5,138 nt of DNA from an uncultured Bacteroidales bacterium (GTDB taxonomy: Bacteria; Bacteroidota; Bacteroidia; Bacteroidales; Bacteroidaceae), in assembly GCA_945871755.1 (NCBI GenBank), contig CAMBWV010000108.1:1-5138 (forward strand). The letters run 5' to 3'. The notes under the pieces were generated by a model. It saw only the letters and a program-made list of their open reading frames with translations, had not been told where the DNA came from and did not search any database. The position numbers and the translations under genes are program-made. Position 1 is the first letter of the stretch. The number at the start of each line of letters is the position of its first letter. This document shows positions 1 to 5,138 of the stretch, piece after piece.

Positions 1-99
1 CGCGTCGCCACGGACACCCTTGTCTTTGGCTGTAGCCTTCCCGTTATCAGGGCGGTTTAGGGACTTGCACCCGTTAGAGTATGCCCATGCTGGGCGAAC
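1..99 (-). mobile_element. Group II intron, 5' end only (probable group IIC), cut by window edge
   Basis: Read on the minus strand, this stretch starts GTTCG at position 99, resembling the GUGYG-type 5' end of group II introns. It continues with a GCCCA/TGGGC mini-hairpin at 83-95 and then the hallmark GGGTGCAAGTCCC (60-72), a conserved stretch of intron domain I. Further in, GACAAGGGTGTCCGTGGCGA (near 6-25) resembles the part of bacterial introns that usually precedes the reverse transcriptase reading frame. I recognise these from memory of the family, not from a search. The intron RNA is a self-splicing ribozyme that normally encodes a maturase/reverse transcriptase; that gene and the 3' end lie outside the window. 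The junction follows a terminator T-run, as group IIC introns prefer, so subclass C is inferred from the site. It is co-directional with the ribosomal genes. Confidence 0.78.
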
Positions 100-136
100 A
101 AAAAAGCACCATATCGTCACGATAACGATATGGTGC
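100..136 (-). terminator. Intrinsic terminator after rplT
   Basis: On the minus strand GCACCATATCG (126-136) pairs perfectly with CGATATGGTGC (106-116). One more A-T pair (125/117) gives a 12-bp stem with a 7-base loop, followed at once by six Ts (100-105). It lies 28 bases after the rplT stop codon and so ends the thrS-infC-rpmI-rplT transcript. The T-run abuts the 5' end of the group II intron. The terminator looks intact, so insertion has not visibly damaged it. Confidence 0.93.
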
Positions 137-164
137 ATATTTGATATTTGGTAGTGAGCGAAAA

Positions 165-509
165 TTACTTCACCTTGGCAACGATGGCCTTGAAAGCCTC
201 AGGGTTGTTGACAGCGAGGTCAGCAAGCACCTTGCGGTTGATTTCGATACCAGCCTTGTGAAGAGCGCCCATGAGCTGAGAGTAAGAGAGACCCTCGAGG
301 CGGGCAGCTGCGTTGATACGCTGAATCCAGAGAGCGCGGAAGTTGCGCTTCTTGGTGCGGCGGTCGCGGAAGGCATAAGTAAGACCCTTCTCCCAAGTAT
401 TCTTGGCAACGGTCCAAACGTTCTTACGGGCACCGTAGTAACCGCGAGTGAGTTTCAGGATTCTCTTTCTCTTAGCGCGAGAAGCAACATGATTTACTGA
501 TCTTGGCAT
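165..509 (-). CDS. rplT: 50S ribosomal protein L20
   Basis: This 114-residue, strongly basic protein matches bacterial L20, which is 118 residues in E. coli. L20 binds 23S rRNA early in large-subunit assembly and in several bacteria represses its own mRNA. Recognisable blocks are [20 protein letters not shown] (11-30), the [20 protein letters not shown] segment (45-64), [19 protein letters not shown] (65-83) and the [12 protein letters not shown] stretch (89-100). The long basic N-terminal helix that threads into the rRNA and the globular C-terminal half are both present, so the gene is complete. The ATG start gives the family-typical [17 protein letters not shown] opening. No Shine-Dalgarno sequence precedes it, as is usual in Bacteroidota. 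It is the last gene of the cluster, 123 bases after rpmI and 28 bases before the terminator. Confidence 0.98.
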   Translation of the reverse strand: MPRSVNHVASRAKRKRILKLTRGYYGARKNVWTVAKNTWEKGLTYAFRDRRTKKRNFRALWIQRINAAARLEGLSYSQLMGALHKAGIEINRKVLADLAVNNPEAFKAIVAKVK

Positions 510-531
510 AGCTTTGATTCATTTTTGGATG

Positions 532-569
532 TTAGCGCCACGGCAGATAGTTCGTGGTCTTTGAGCTAA
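532..569 (-). promoter_or_regulatory. Candidate structured RNA element between rpmI and rplT
   Basis: On the minus strand an outer 5-bp stem TTAGC/GCTAA (565-569 with 532-536) encloses an asymmetric internal loop (TCAAAGA on one side, C on the other). Inside it is a 5-bp stem CCACG/CGTGG (553-557 with 538-542) closed by the 10-base loop AACTATCTGC. The outer stem ends 22 bases before the rplT start codon. The spacer is 123 bases, long for a ribosomal-protein pair, and holds no other feature. There is no T-run, so it is not a terminator. A role as a translational operator, for example for L20, is inference only; short stems like these can occur by chance. Confidence 0.35.
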
Positions 570-632
570 TCACCCTTGTTAGACTTTTGTGGTTGTTTTG
601 GATTAAGAATTGGAACTGTGTCCTGAAAGCTG

Positions 633-830
633 TTAGCGGAGGCAAAGAAGTTCGCGCACCTGCTTCACGTTTGTACGGTCAACGATGGCGTCGTGTACAA
701 GGTTTCTCTTCTGCTTCTTCGTTTTCTTAGTCAGGATGTGACTGTGGAAAGCGTGCTGTCTCTTAATCTTACCCGTTCCGGTAAGAGCGAATCTTTTTTT
801 AGCACCGGAATTAGTCTTTACTTTTGGCAT
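633..830 (-). CDS. rpmI: 50S ribosomal protein L35
   Basis: This 65-residue basic protein has exactly the usual length of L35, a small late-assembling 50S protein. The start [20 protein letters not shown] and the central [16 protein letters not shown] (29-44) are family hallmarks; E. coli has MPKIKTVRGAAKRF and RHILTKKATKRKRHL at matching places. The C-terminus [11 protein letters not shown] is at the usual position. The start is an ATG preceded by an A-rich stretch (AAAAACAAAAGAAA) and no Shine-Dalgarno sequence, in keeping with Bacteroidota translation. The gene lies between infC (82-base spacer) and rplT (123-base spacer) in the universal infC-rpmI-rplT order. No separate promoter is visible, so it is probably expressed from the promoters ahead of infC. 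Confidence 0.98.
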   Translation of the reverse strand: MPKVKTNSGAKKRFALTGTGKIKRQHAFHSHILTKKTKKQKRNLVHDAIVDRTNVKQVRELLCLR

Positions 831-868
831 TTTCTTTTGTTTTTAAAAAGGGTTATTATTATAAGGCG

Positions 869-892
869 GCCGAGTGAGATACCAAACTCGGC
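869..892 (-). promoter_or_regulatory. Hairpin in the rpmI leader, candidate r-protein operator
   Basis: On the minus strand GCCGAGT (886-892) pairs perfectly with ACTCGGC (869-875) around the 10-base loop TTGGTATCTC. This 7-bp, GC-rich stem sits in the 82-base infC-rpmI spacer, 38 bases before the rpmI start. It is followed by an A/T-rich stretch rather than a T-run, so it is unlikely to be an intrinsic terminator. Its loop shares TATCT with the 10-base loop of the hairpin ahead of rplT. The stem is plainly visible; a regulatory role is inference. Confidence 0.45.
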
Positions 893-912
893 GCGCACTC
901 TTTTCTGAATCT

Positions 913-1581
913 CTAGAAATCTTCGCCCTCAACGAAGGGACCTTTGTATTCCTTGGGAGAATTTTGCTTGGGTGCTTTCTTCTTTTCGGAAACTGCTACG
1001 GTAGGCTCTGCGCTTTCCGTTGCGGTCGATTCTTCGCGCTTGGCGTTTGATTTCTTAGGTGCGATGAAGATAATCATGCGCTTACCTTCAAGCACAGGCA
1101 TTTGTTCTACCTTGCCATACTCTTCGAGGTCATTGGCAAAACGCAGGAGGAGAACCTCACCTTGCTCTTTGAAGAGGATGCTACGACCGCGAAAGAATAC
1201 GTAAGCCTTCACCTTGTCGCCGTCGCTGAGGAATTCCTTGGCGTGCTTGAGCTTGAAGTTGTAGTCGTGCTCGTCGGTCTGAGGTCCGAAACGAATTTCC
1301 TTTACCTCCACCTTCACCTGCTTTGCCTTTAATTCCTTCTGCCTCTTCTTCTGCTGATAGAGGAACTTGGAATAGTCAATCATGCGACAAACAGGCGGCT
1401 GGGCATTGGGTGAGATTTCTACGAGGTCCAAGCCTTTCTGCTCGGCCATTTGCAGGGCCTTGCTTGTCGGCATCACTACGGACTCCACGTCATCTCCTAC
1501 GATTCGTACCTCACGTGCTCGGATTTGTCCGTTCACACGGTACTGGAACTTCATTTTGTCGTTCTTATTTCCAATCTTCAT
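913..1581 (-). CDS. infC: Translation initiation factor IF-3 with C-terminal extension
   Basis: IF-3 binds the 30S subunit, checks start-codon/initiator-tRNA pairing and prevents premature 50S joining. The N-domain shows [18 protein letters not shown] (14-31) and [20 protein letters not shown] (52-71). A lysine-rich linker follows (about 76-95), then the C-domain with [20 protein letters not shown] (94-113), the FFRGRS segment (129-134) and a core ending near APKK (174-177). The last 45 residues (178-222) are an extra tail rich in K, E, S, T and P, absent from the 180-residue E. coli protein; I recall similar tails in Bacteroidales. The ATG at 1581 is chosen as the first in frame. A second ATG at residue 10 (1552-1554) would give [13 protein letters not shown] and is also credible. 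Many bacteria start infC with a rare codon such as AUU; here an ordinary ATG is available. It sits 185 bases after thrS. Confidence 0.97.
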   Translation of the reverse strand: MKIGNKNDKMKFQYRVNGQIRAREVRIVGDDVESVVMPTSKALQMAEQKGLDLVEISPNAQPPVCRMIDYSKFLYQQKKRQKELKAKQVKVEVKEIRFGPQTDEHDYNFKLKHAKEFLSDGDKVKAYVFFRGRSILFKEQGEVLLLRFANDLEEYGKVEQMPVLEGKRMIIFIAPKKSNAKREESTATESAEPTVAVSEKKKAPKQNSPKEYKGPFVEGEDF

Positions 1582-1617
1582 TCAGGTTGTCTGTTGTCTT
1601 ATGATTTTTCTTTGAAG

Positions 1618-1625
1618 CAAAATTA
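1618..1625 (-). promoter_or_regulatory. Possible second infC promoter, -7 box
   Basis: TAATTTTG on the minus strand is a perfect fit to the Bacteroidota -7 consensus TAnnTTTG. It lies 36 bases before the infC ATG, so the leader would be about 30 bases. The nearest upstream TTG (1648-1650) is 22 bases away, slightly more than the usual 19-21, so the -33 element is weak. A hairpin TTCGCC-GCT-GGCGAA (1628-1642) lies within the spacer. It may be a minor promoter or a chance match in A/T-rich DNA. Confidence 0.35.
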
Positions 1626-1627
1626 CA

Positions 1628-1642
1628 TTCGCCAGCGGCGAA
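1628..1642 (-). repeat. Short perfect inverted repeat in the infC leader
   Basis: TTCGCC and GGCGAA form a 6-bp perfect stem around a three-base loop. It lies about 47 bases ahead of infC and just upstream of the possible -7 box at 1618-1625. It could be an RNA hairpin in the leader or a DNA operator; no T-run follows, so it is not an intrinsic terminator. Nothing further can be said from sequence. Confidence 0.4.
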
Positions 1643-1761
1643 CTAAGCAAGCAACGAAATGGGCGGAACCTTGGGCGCCTCTATGGGGCGGCAAGTCTAT
1701 TATACAAATCCAGCCCTTCCATTTACGAGCTTTCTTACAGGGTTTGAGCCCTTTGCGGGCG

Positions 1762-1792
1762 CAAAGTTAGTATTTTTTTACCATCTCAGCAA
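1762..1792 (-). promoter_or_regulatory. Bacteroidota-type promoter for infC-rpmI-rplT, overlapping the thrS stop codon
   Basis: On the minus strand TTG (1790-1792), a 20-base spacer and TAACTTTG (1762-1769) fit the Bacteroidota sigma-factor consensus TTTG-N19-21-TAnnTTTG. The first three bases of the -7 box are the thrS stop codon TAA, so most of the promoter is inside thrS. The expected start is near 1755, giving an infC leader of roughly 170-175 bases. The box overlaps the palindrome CTTTGC-GCCC-GCAAAG (1751-1766). The nine bases TTTGCGCCC are identical to those at the thrS promoter. This would let infC-rpmI-rplT be expressed independently of thrS. Confidence 0.6.
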
Positions 1793-3710
1793 CTTCATCG
1801 TTGATTTTCTTTGCGAAATCAGCGATTTTCATGCTTCCTTGGTCGCCTTCACCTTGTTTTCTGACGGCTACAGTGCCTTCAGCGGCCTCTTTTTCGCCAA
1901 CAATGAGCAGATACGGGATATGCTTCATTTCGTTGTCACGAATCTTGCGGCCAATCTTTTCGCTGCGGTCATCGAGGATGACACGAACATCTGCCTCATC
2001 CAATTGACGACGTACTTCTTCGGCATAGTCGTTGAACTTATCGGAGATAGGCAGGATGGCCACTTGGTCGGGCATGAGCCACAGGGGGAAGTGGCCAGCC
2101 GTATGCTCAATGAGCACCGCTACGAAGCGCTCCATCGATCCGAAGGGGGCGCGGTGAATCATGACGGGACGATGCTTCTGGTTGTCGGCACCCGTATATT
2201 CAAGGTTGAAGCGCTCGGGCAGGTTGTAGTCCACCTGAATGGTACCCAACTGCCAGCGACGGCCGAGGGCATCCTTGACCATGAAGTCAAGTTTAGGACC
2301 ATAGAAAGCAGCCTCGCCATATTCAATGACAGCAGGCAGACCCTTCTCCTGGCAAGCTTCGATGATGGCCTGCTCAGCCTTATCCCAATTCTCCTCTGAG
2401 CCGATATATTTCGAACGATTCACCTTGTCGCGCAACGAAATCTGGGCCTCAAACTTATCGAACTTCAAGGCGTCGAAGATAATCATGATGATATCCATCA
2501 CGCGGAGGAACTCGTCCTTCACCTGGTCGGGGCGGCAGAAGATGTGGGCATCGTCCTGGGTAAAACCGCGCACACGCGTCAAGCCATGGAGCTCACCACT
2601 CTGCTCATAGCGATACACCGTACCAAACTCGGCAAGGCGGAGCGGGAGTTCCTTGTGCGAACGAGGCTTCCAAGCAAAGATAGCACAGTGGTGGGGGCAG
2701 TTCATGGGCTTCAGCATATACTCTTCACCCTCTTCGGGCGTTTGGATAGGCTGGAAACTGTCCTTTCCATACTTGGCGTAGTGGCCAGACGTCACATAGA
2801 GATTCTTGCTACCGATATGGGGCGTCATCACCTGCTGGTAGCCAAAGCGCTTCTGGATTTTCTTGAGGAAATCTTCGAGGCGCAGACGCAGCGCCGTGCC
2901 CTTCGGCAACCAAAGAGGAAGACCCTTACCTACGAGTTCGGAGAACATGAAGAGTTCCATCTCCTTGCCAATCTTGCGATGGTCGCGACGCTTGGCTTCT
3001 TCCAGGAGCTGGAGATACTCATCAAGCATCTTCTTCTTGGGGAAGGAGATACCATATACACGAGTCATCTGCGGACGCTTCTCATCGCCACGCCAGTAGG
3101 CGGAACTAACAGCCATCACCTTGACAGCCTTGATAGGAGCCGTCGTCATGAGGTGCGGGCCGCGGCAAAGGTCCGTATATTGTCCTTGAGTATAGGTGGT
3201 AATATGACCATCTTCAAGTTCCTCAATCAACTCATTCTTGTAAGTCTGTCCGTGCTCAGCGAAGAACTGAAGCGCGTCAGCCTTTGAAATATCGTTGCGA
3301 ACGAGGGCTTCTTTGCGAGTGACGAGTTCCTGCATCTTCTTTTCGATGAGCACGAAATCACTCTCGGAGATGCTGACGCCTTCGGGGGGCATCACATCGT
3401 AATAGAAACCATTTTCAATAGCAGGACCGATACCGAACTGTGTGCCCGGCCACAATTCCTGCATAGCCTCAGCCATGAGGTGGGCAGAGGTATGCCAGAA
3501 GGCGTGCTTCGCTTCGGGATCATCCCACTTATAGAGTTGAATGGAGGCATCGGCCGTGATGGGACGGTTTAGTTCAACGGTTTCACCATTGACTCCACAT
3601 GCCAAAACATCCTGTGCCAGACGAGAGGAAATGCTCTCGGCAATCTGTAAACCCGTTACTCCGCTTTCGTATTCGCGAACGGAGCCGTCGGGAAAGGTAA
3701 TTTTAATCAT
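1767..3710 (-). CDS. thrS: Threonyl-tRNA synthetase
   Basis: This class II enzyme charges tRNA-Thr with threonine in the cytoplasm. The 647-residue protein is full length (E. coli 642). An N-terminal TGS domain (about 1-62) opens with [17 protein letters not shown]. The editing domain, which removes mischarged serine, keeps H73xxxH77 and C182xxxH186. The catalytic core has the zinc ligands C338 (in MNCPHH), H389 (in QDDAHIF) and H519 (in VMIHRAP). Motif 2 arginine R367 lies in [19 protein letters not shown] and motif 3 R528 in GSMERF. The anticodon-binding domain (about 545-640) includes [20 protein letters not shown] (580-599). No key residue is missing. The start matches the family N-terminus and lies about 24-30 bases from a good promoter, too short a leader for a T-box or threonine-dependent RNA switch. 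It is first in the thrS-infC-rpmI-rplT order. Confidence 0.99.
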   Translation of the reverse strand: MIKITFPDGSVREYESGVTGLQIAESISSRLAQDVLACGVNGETVELNRPITADASIQLYKWDDPEAKHAFWHTSAHLMAEAMQELWPGTQFGIGPAIENGFYYDVMPPEGVSISESDFVLIEKKMQELVTRKEALVRNDISKADALQFFAEHGQTYKNELIEELEDGHITTYTQGQYTDLCRGPHLMTTAPIKAVKVMAVSSAYWRGDEKRPQMTRVYGISFPKKKMLDEYLQLLEEAKRRDHRKIGKEMELFMFSELVGKGLPLWLPKGTALRLRLEDFLKKIQKRFGYQQVMTPHIGSKNLYVTSGHYAKYGKDSFQPIQTPEEGEEYMLKPMNCPHHCAIFAWKPRSHKELPLRLAEFGTVYRYEQSGELHGLTRVRGFTQDDAHIFCRPDQVKDEFLRVMDIIMIIFDALKFDKFEAQISLRDKVNRSKYIGSEENWDKAEQAIIEACQEKGLPAVIEYGEAAFYGPKLDFMVKDALGRRWQLGTIQVDYNLPERFNLEYTGADNQKHRPVMIHRAPFGSMERFVAVLIEHTAGHFPLWLMPDQVAILPISDKFNDYAEEVRRQLDEADVRVILDDRSEKIGRKIRDNEMKHIPYLLIVGEKEAAEGTVAVRKQGEGDQGSMKIADFAKKINDEVAEMVKKY

Positions 3711-3740
3711 ATTAGGAAGTTTCTTTTTCTATTTTGGGCG

Positions 3741-3772
3741 CAAATGTACGAATTATTTTTTGAGGAGGAAAA
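3741..3772 (-). promoter_or_regulatory. Bacteroidota-type promoter for thrS
   Basis: TACATTTG (3741-3748, minus strand) matches the -7 consensus TAnnTTTG perfectly. TTTT (3769-3772) stands 20 bases upstream where the -33 TTTG is expected, an imperfect but reasonable match. The predicted start near 3735 gives a leader of about 25 bases. The A-rich stretch before the ATG contains no Shine-Dalgarno sequence. The box is followed by GCGCCC, as at the infC promoter. Confidence 0.65.
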
Positions 3773-3810
3773 TATCCGCCCGTATTTTCGCGGCAGAAGG
3801 CCTGCGGTAG

Positions 3811-3868
3811 GTCCTAGTTGAATCCATTAGGGGAATATCACGGGCCTCCAATGAGTCTGCGCTAGGAC
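3811..3868 (-). repeat. Long-range inverted repeat at the lysA 3' end
   Basis: GTCCTAG (3862-3868), which contains the lysA stop codon TAG, can pair with CTAGGAC (3811-3817) across 44 bases. A shorter stem GAGTC/GACTC competes with it. No T-run follows, so this is not a convincing intrinsic terminator. The 151-base lysA-thrS spacer holds nothing else apart from the thrS promoter. It could be a weak or factor-dependent 3' end, or chance. Confidence 0.25.
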
Positions 3869-5055
3869 TCAGCCTTCAATTCATCGGAATAGAAGGCAGA
3901 CGGCAAGGGGCGACAGTTGTATGTAAAAGCCATCACCTCTCCGTAAGCACCAGCCGAGTGGAGTGCCAGCAGGTCGCCGCGTTGGAGCGAAGGAAGAGGA
4001 AGGTCGGTTGCAAAGACGTCGCTGCTTTCGCAGATAGGACCTACGACATCATAGCGGAGATCGGCATCGGACGAGGCCACGCAATTGCCCTGACCGTCCA
4101 ACAGGGAGATGGCATGACGAGAACCGTACATGGCGGGACGTACGAGGTCGGTCATGCATGCGTCCAAGATGGCAAAACGCTTGACATGTCCCTCCTTAAC
4201 ATAGAGCACACGCGAAATGAGGTGGCCACACTGAGCCACAACACTGCGCCCAAGTTCGAAATGAAGGGTCTGCTGGGGGCGCAGGTGCAGATGAGCGTGG
4301 AAGGTGTCGAAGTAGGCACGGAATTGGGGAATCGGATTGGCCAGCGGATGGATATAGTCCACACCCAAGCCACCGCCTACGTTGATATGCTCCACGCTAT
4401 GGCCTGCGGCTTCGAGGGTATCTTGCAGTTCGTTGATGCGCTCGCAGAGGTGAACGAAACTGTCCATCTGCTCAATCTGCGAACCGATATGGAAATGCAA
4501 GCCTACGCAGCGTACGTTTGTCAAGGCGTTGGCGCGCTGAAAGGTGGGCAGCATATCTTCCATAGCAATGCCGAACTTATTTTCAGCCAAACCCGTGGTG
4601 ATTTTCGCATGAGTATGTGCGTCCACATTGGGATTGATGCGCAAGGCAACGTTGGCCACAACGCCCTGAGCGGCTGCCAACTGGTTGATGATTTCAAGTT
4701 CGGGCACGCTCTCTACGTTGAAACAGAAGATGCCAGCGCGCAGGGCGGTGAGAATCTCCTTATCGCTCTTGCCAACTCCTGCGTAAACGATTTTCTTGGA
4801 GGAGAATCCTGCATTGAGAGCGGCTTGTACTTCTCCACCACTCACGCAGTCTGCGCCAAAACCAGCCTCGGCTATCAGAGCAAGCAGGCGCGGATTGGCA
4901 TTTGCCTTGACAGCATAATGCACTTGGTAATGAGCGTGGTCGCGGATGGCTTCGCGAATGGCGCTGAGCGTCTGTTGCAGAACGGATAGGTCGTAGTAAT
5001 AAAACGGCGTGTCCATCTGCTGGAAGCGGGTTGCGGGAAAAGTTATCTGTGACAC
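3862..5055 (-). CDS. lysA: Diaminopimelate decarboxylase
   Basis: This PLP enzyme catalyses the last step of lysine synthesis, meso-diaminopimelate to lysine plus CO2. The 397-residue protein shows the fold-type III (alanine racemase-like) barrel. The Schiff-base lysine is K50 in YAVKANANP, with HFHIGSQI (187-194) and the glycine loop GGGLG (227-231) that binds the PLP phosphate. ELGRS (267-271) stands where many homologues have EPGR. CESSD (342-346) stands for the common CESGD and carries the dimer-contributed cysteine. SAGAYG (367-372) includes the PLP-contacting Y371. ILDACMTDL (296-304) has C300 where the family usually has glycine (DAGM). The start is GTG at 5053-5055: an in-frame stop lies five codons upstream, and the next start, M14, would remove sequence that family members usually have. 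Related ornithine/arginine decarboxylases are less likely given length and motifs. Confidence 0.95.
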   Translation of the reverse strand: MSQITFPATRFQQMDTPFYYYDLSVLQQTLSAIREAIRDHAHYQVHYAVKANANPRLLALIAEAGFGADCVSGGEVQAALNAGFSSKKIVYAGVGKSDKEILTALRAGIFCFNVESVPELEIINQLAAAQGVVANVALRINPNVDAHTHAKITTGLAENKFGIAMEDMLPTFQRANALTNVRCVGLHFHIGSQIEQMDSFVHLCERINELQDTLEAAGHSVEHINVGGGLGVDYIHPLANPIPQFRAYFDTFHAHLHLRPQQTLHFELGRSVVAQCGHLISRVLYVKEGHVKRFAILDACMTDLVRPAMYGSRHAISLLDGQGNCVASSDADLRYDVVGPICESSDVFATDLPLPSLQRGDLLALHSAGAYGEVMAFTYNCRPLPSAFYSDELKAES

Positions 5056-5138
5056 GTTATTTGAAAGTTAGTTAGTTTATGATGTTGTCTGGAAAGGGAG
5101 ACCTCCATCCATACCCATGGATGATTCTATCAATGAAT
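5056..5138 (-). promoter_or_regulatory. lysA upstream region with a weak -7-like box
   Basis: TAACTTTC (5063-5070, minus strand) differs from the Bacteroidota -7 consensus TAnnTTTG only in its last base. It sits just 7 bases ahead of the GTG, which would give an almost leaderless mRNA. No good -33 match is seen. The box is part of a short CTAACTAACTAA-like repeat. Upstream, CATCCAT/ATGGATG (5106-5123) forms a perfect 7-bp hairpin with a 4-base loop. Two minus-strand frames are open for about 20 codons from the edge, so the tail of an upstream gene may be present, but I recognise neither. lysA may instead be transcribed from beyond the window. Confidence 0.25.

Noticed and set aside
141..500. 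119-codon plus-strand frame opposite rplT
   Set aside because: It is antisense to a clear L20 gene and the protein is unrecognisable; it begins next to the terminator by chance.
853..865. TTATAATAATAA on the minus strand as a sigma-70 -10 box for rpmI
   Set aside because: Bacteroidota primary sigma factor uses TAnnTTTG rather than TATAAT, no -33 element is present, and A/T-rich spacers give such matches by chance.
1659..3287. Two plus-strand open frames of about 246 codons opposite thrS (1659-2399 and 2544-3287)
   Set aside because: They are antisense to the catalytic, editing and anticodon-binding parts of an intact thrS and have no recognisable motifs.
3711..3735. T-box or amino-acid leader regulating thrS
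   Set aside because: The predicted leader is only about 25 bases, far too short, and no T-box sequence is seen.
3778..3861. Intrinsic terminator between lysA and thrS
   Set aside because: Small stems such as GCAG/CTGC and GTCCTAG/CTAGGAC exist but none is followed by a T-run.
3958..4989. 343-codon open frame on the plus strand opposite lysA
   Set aside because: It lies wholly inside lysA on the other strand, resembles no family I know and has no promoter of its own. It is a shadow of balanced-GC codon use in lysA.
5079..5138. Possible divergent gene starting ATG ATG at 5079 on the plus strand
   Set aside because: Only 20 codons are visible, they match nothing I know and no plus-strand -7 box precedes them. 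Minus-strand frames are also open here.
5056..5138. Lysine riboswitch ahead of lysA
   Set aside because: Only 83 bases are available, the multi-helix junction is absent, and I see no lysine-riboswitch sequence blocks.

Overview
This is a housekeeping segment of a bacterial chromosome. It most likely comes from a member of the Bacteroidota, order Bacteroidales, with Prevotellaceae as a plausible family. Four things support this: Bacteroidota-type -7 boxes (TAnnTTTG) before thrS and infC, no Shine-Dalgarno sequence before any gene, an acidic/basic tail on IF3, and LysA active-site variants (ELGR, CESSD) that I associate from memory with this order. Base composition looks balanced, near 50% GC by eye. 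All real genes lie on the minus strand, so transcription runs from high to low coordinates.

In transcription order, an 83-base edge segment (5056-5138) leads into lysA (diaminopimelate decarboxylase, GTG start). A 151-base spacer follows, with a weak long-range inverted repeat and a good promoter for thrS (threonyl-tRNA synthetase). The stop codon of thrS forms the first three bases of a second promoter. That promoter serves infC (IF3), rpmI (L35) and rplT (L20), the conserved translation cluster. The infC leader is 185 bases long and holds small hairpins and a second -7-like box. A 10-base-loop hairpin precedes both rpmI and rplT, which makes them candidates for ribosomal-protein feedback sites. 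The cluster ends at a strong intrinsic terminator (100-136).

Directly after the terminator's T-run, the last 99 bases read as the 5' end of a group II intron, also transcribed on the minus strand and cut off by the window edge. Insertion immediately downstream of an intrinsic terminator is the known habit of group IIC introns. This is the only mobile element visible and the most notable feature here.

Threonyl-tRNA charging, initiation (IF3) and 50S assembly (L35, L20) are functionally linked. lysA supplies lysine, and its precursor diaminopimelate is a peptidoglycan building block; it appears to be a neighbour rather than part of the translation operon. I see no defence, CRISPR, biosynthetic or otherwise undescribed system here. 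The points worth checking are the intron junction, the thrS stop-codon promoter and the paired r-protein leader hairpins.
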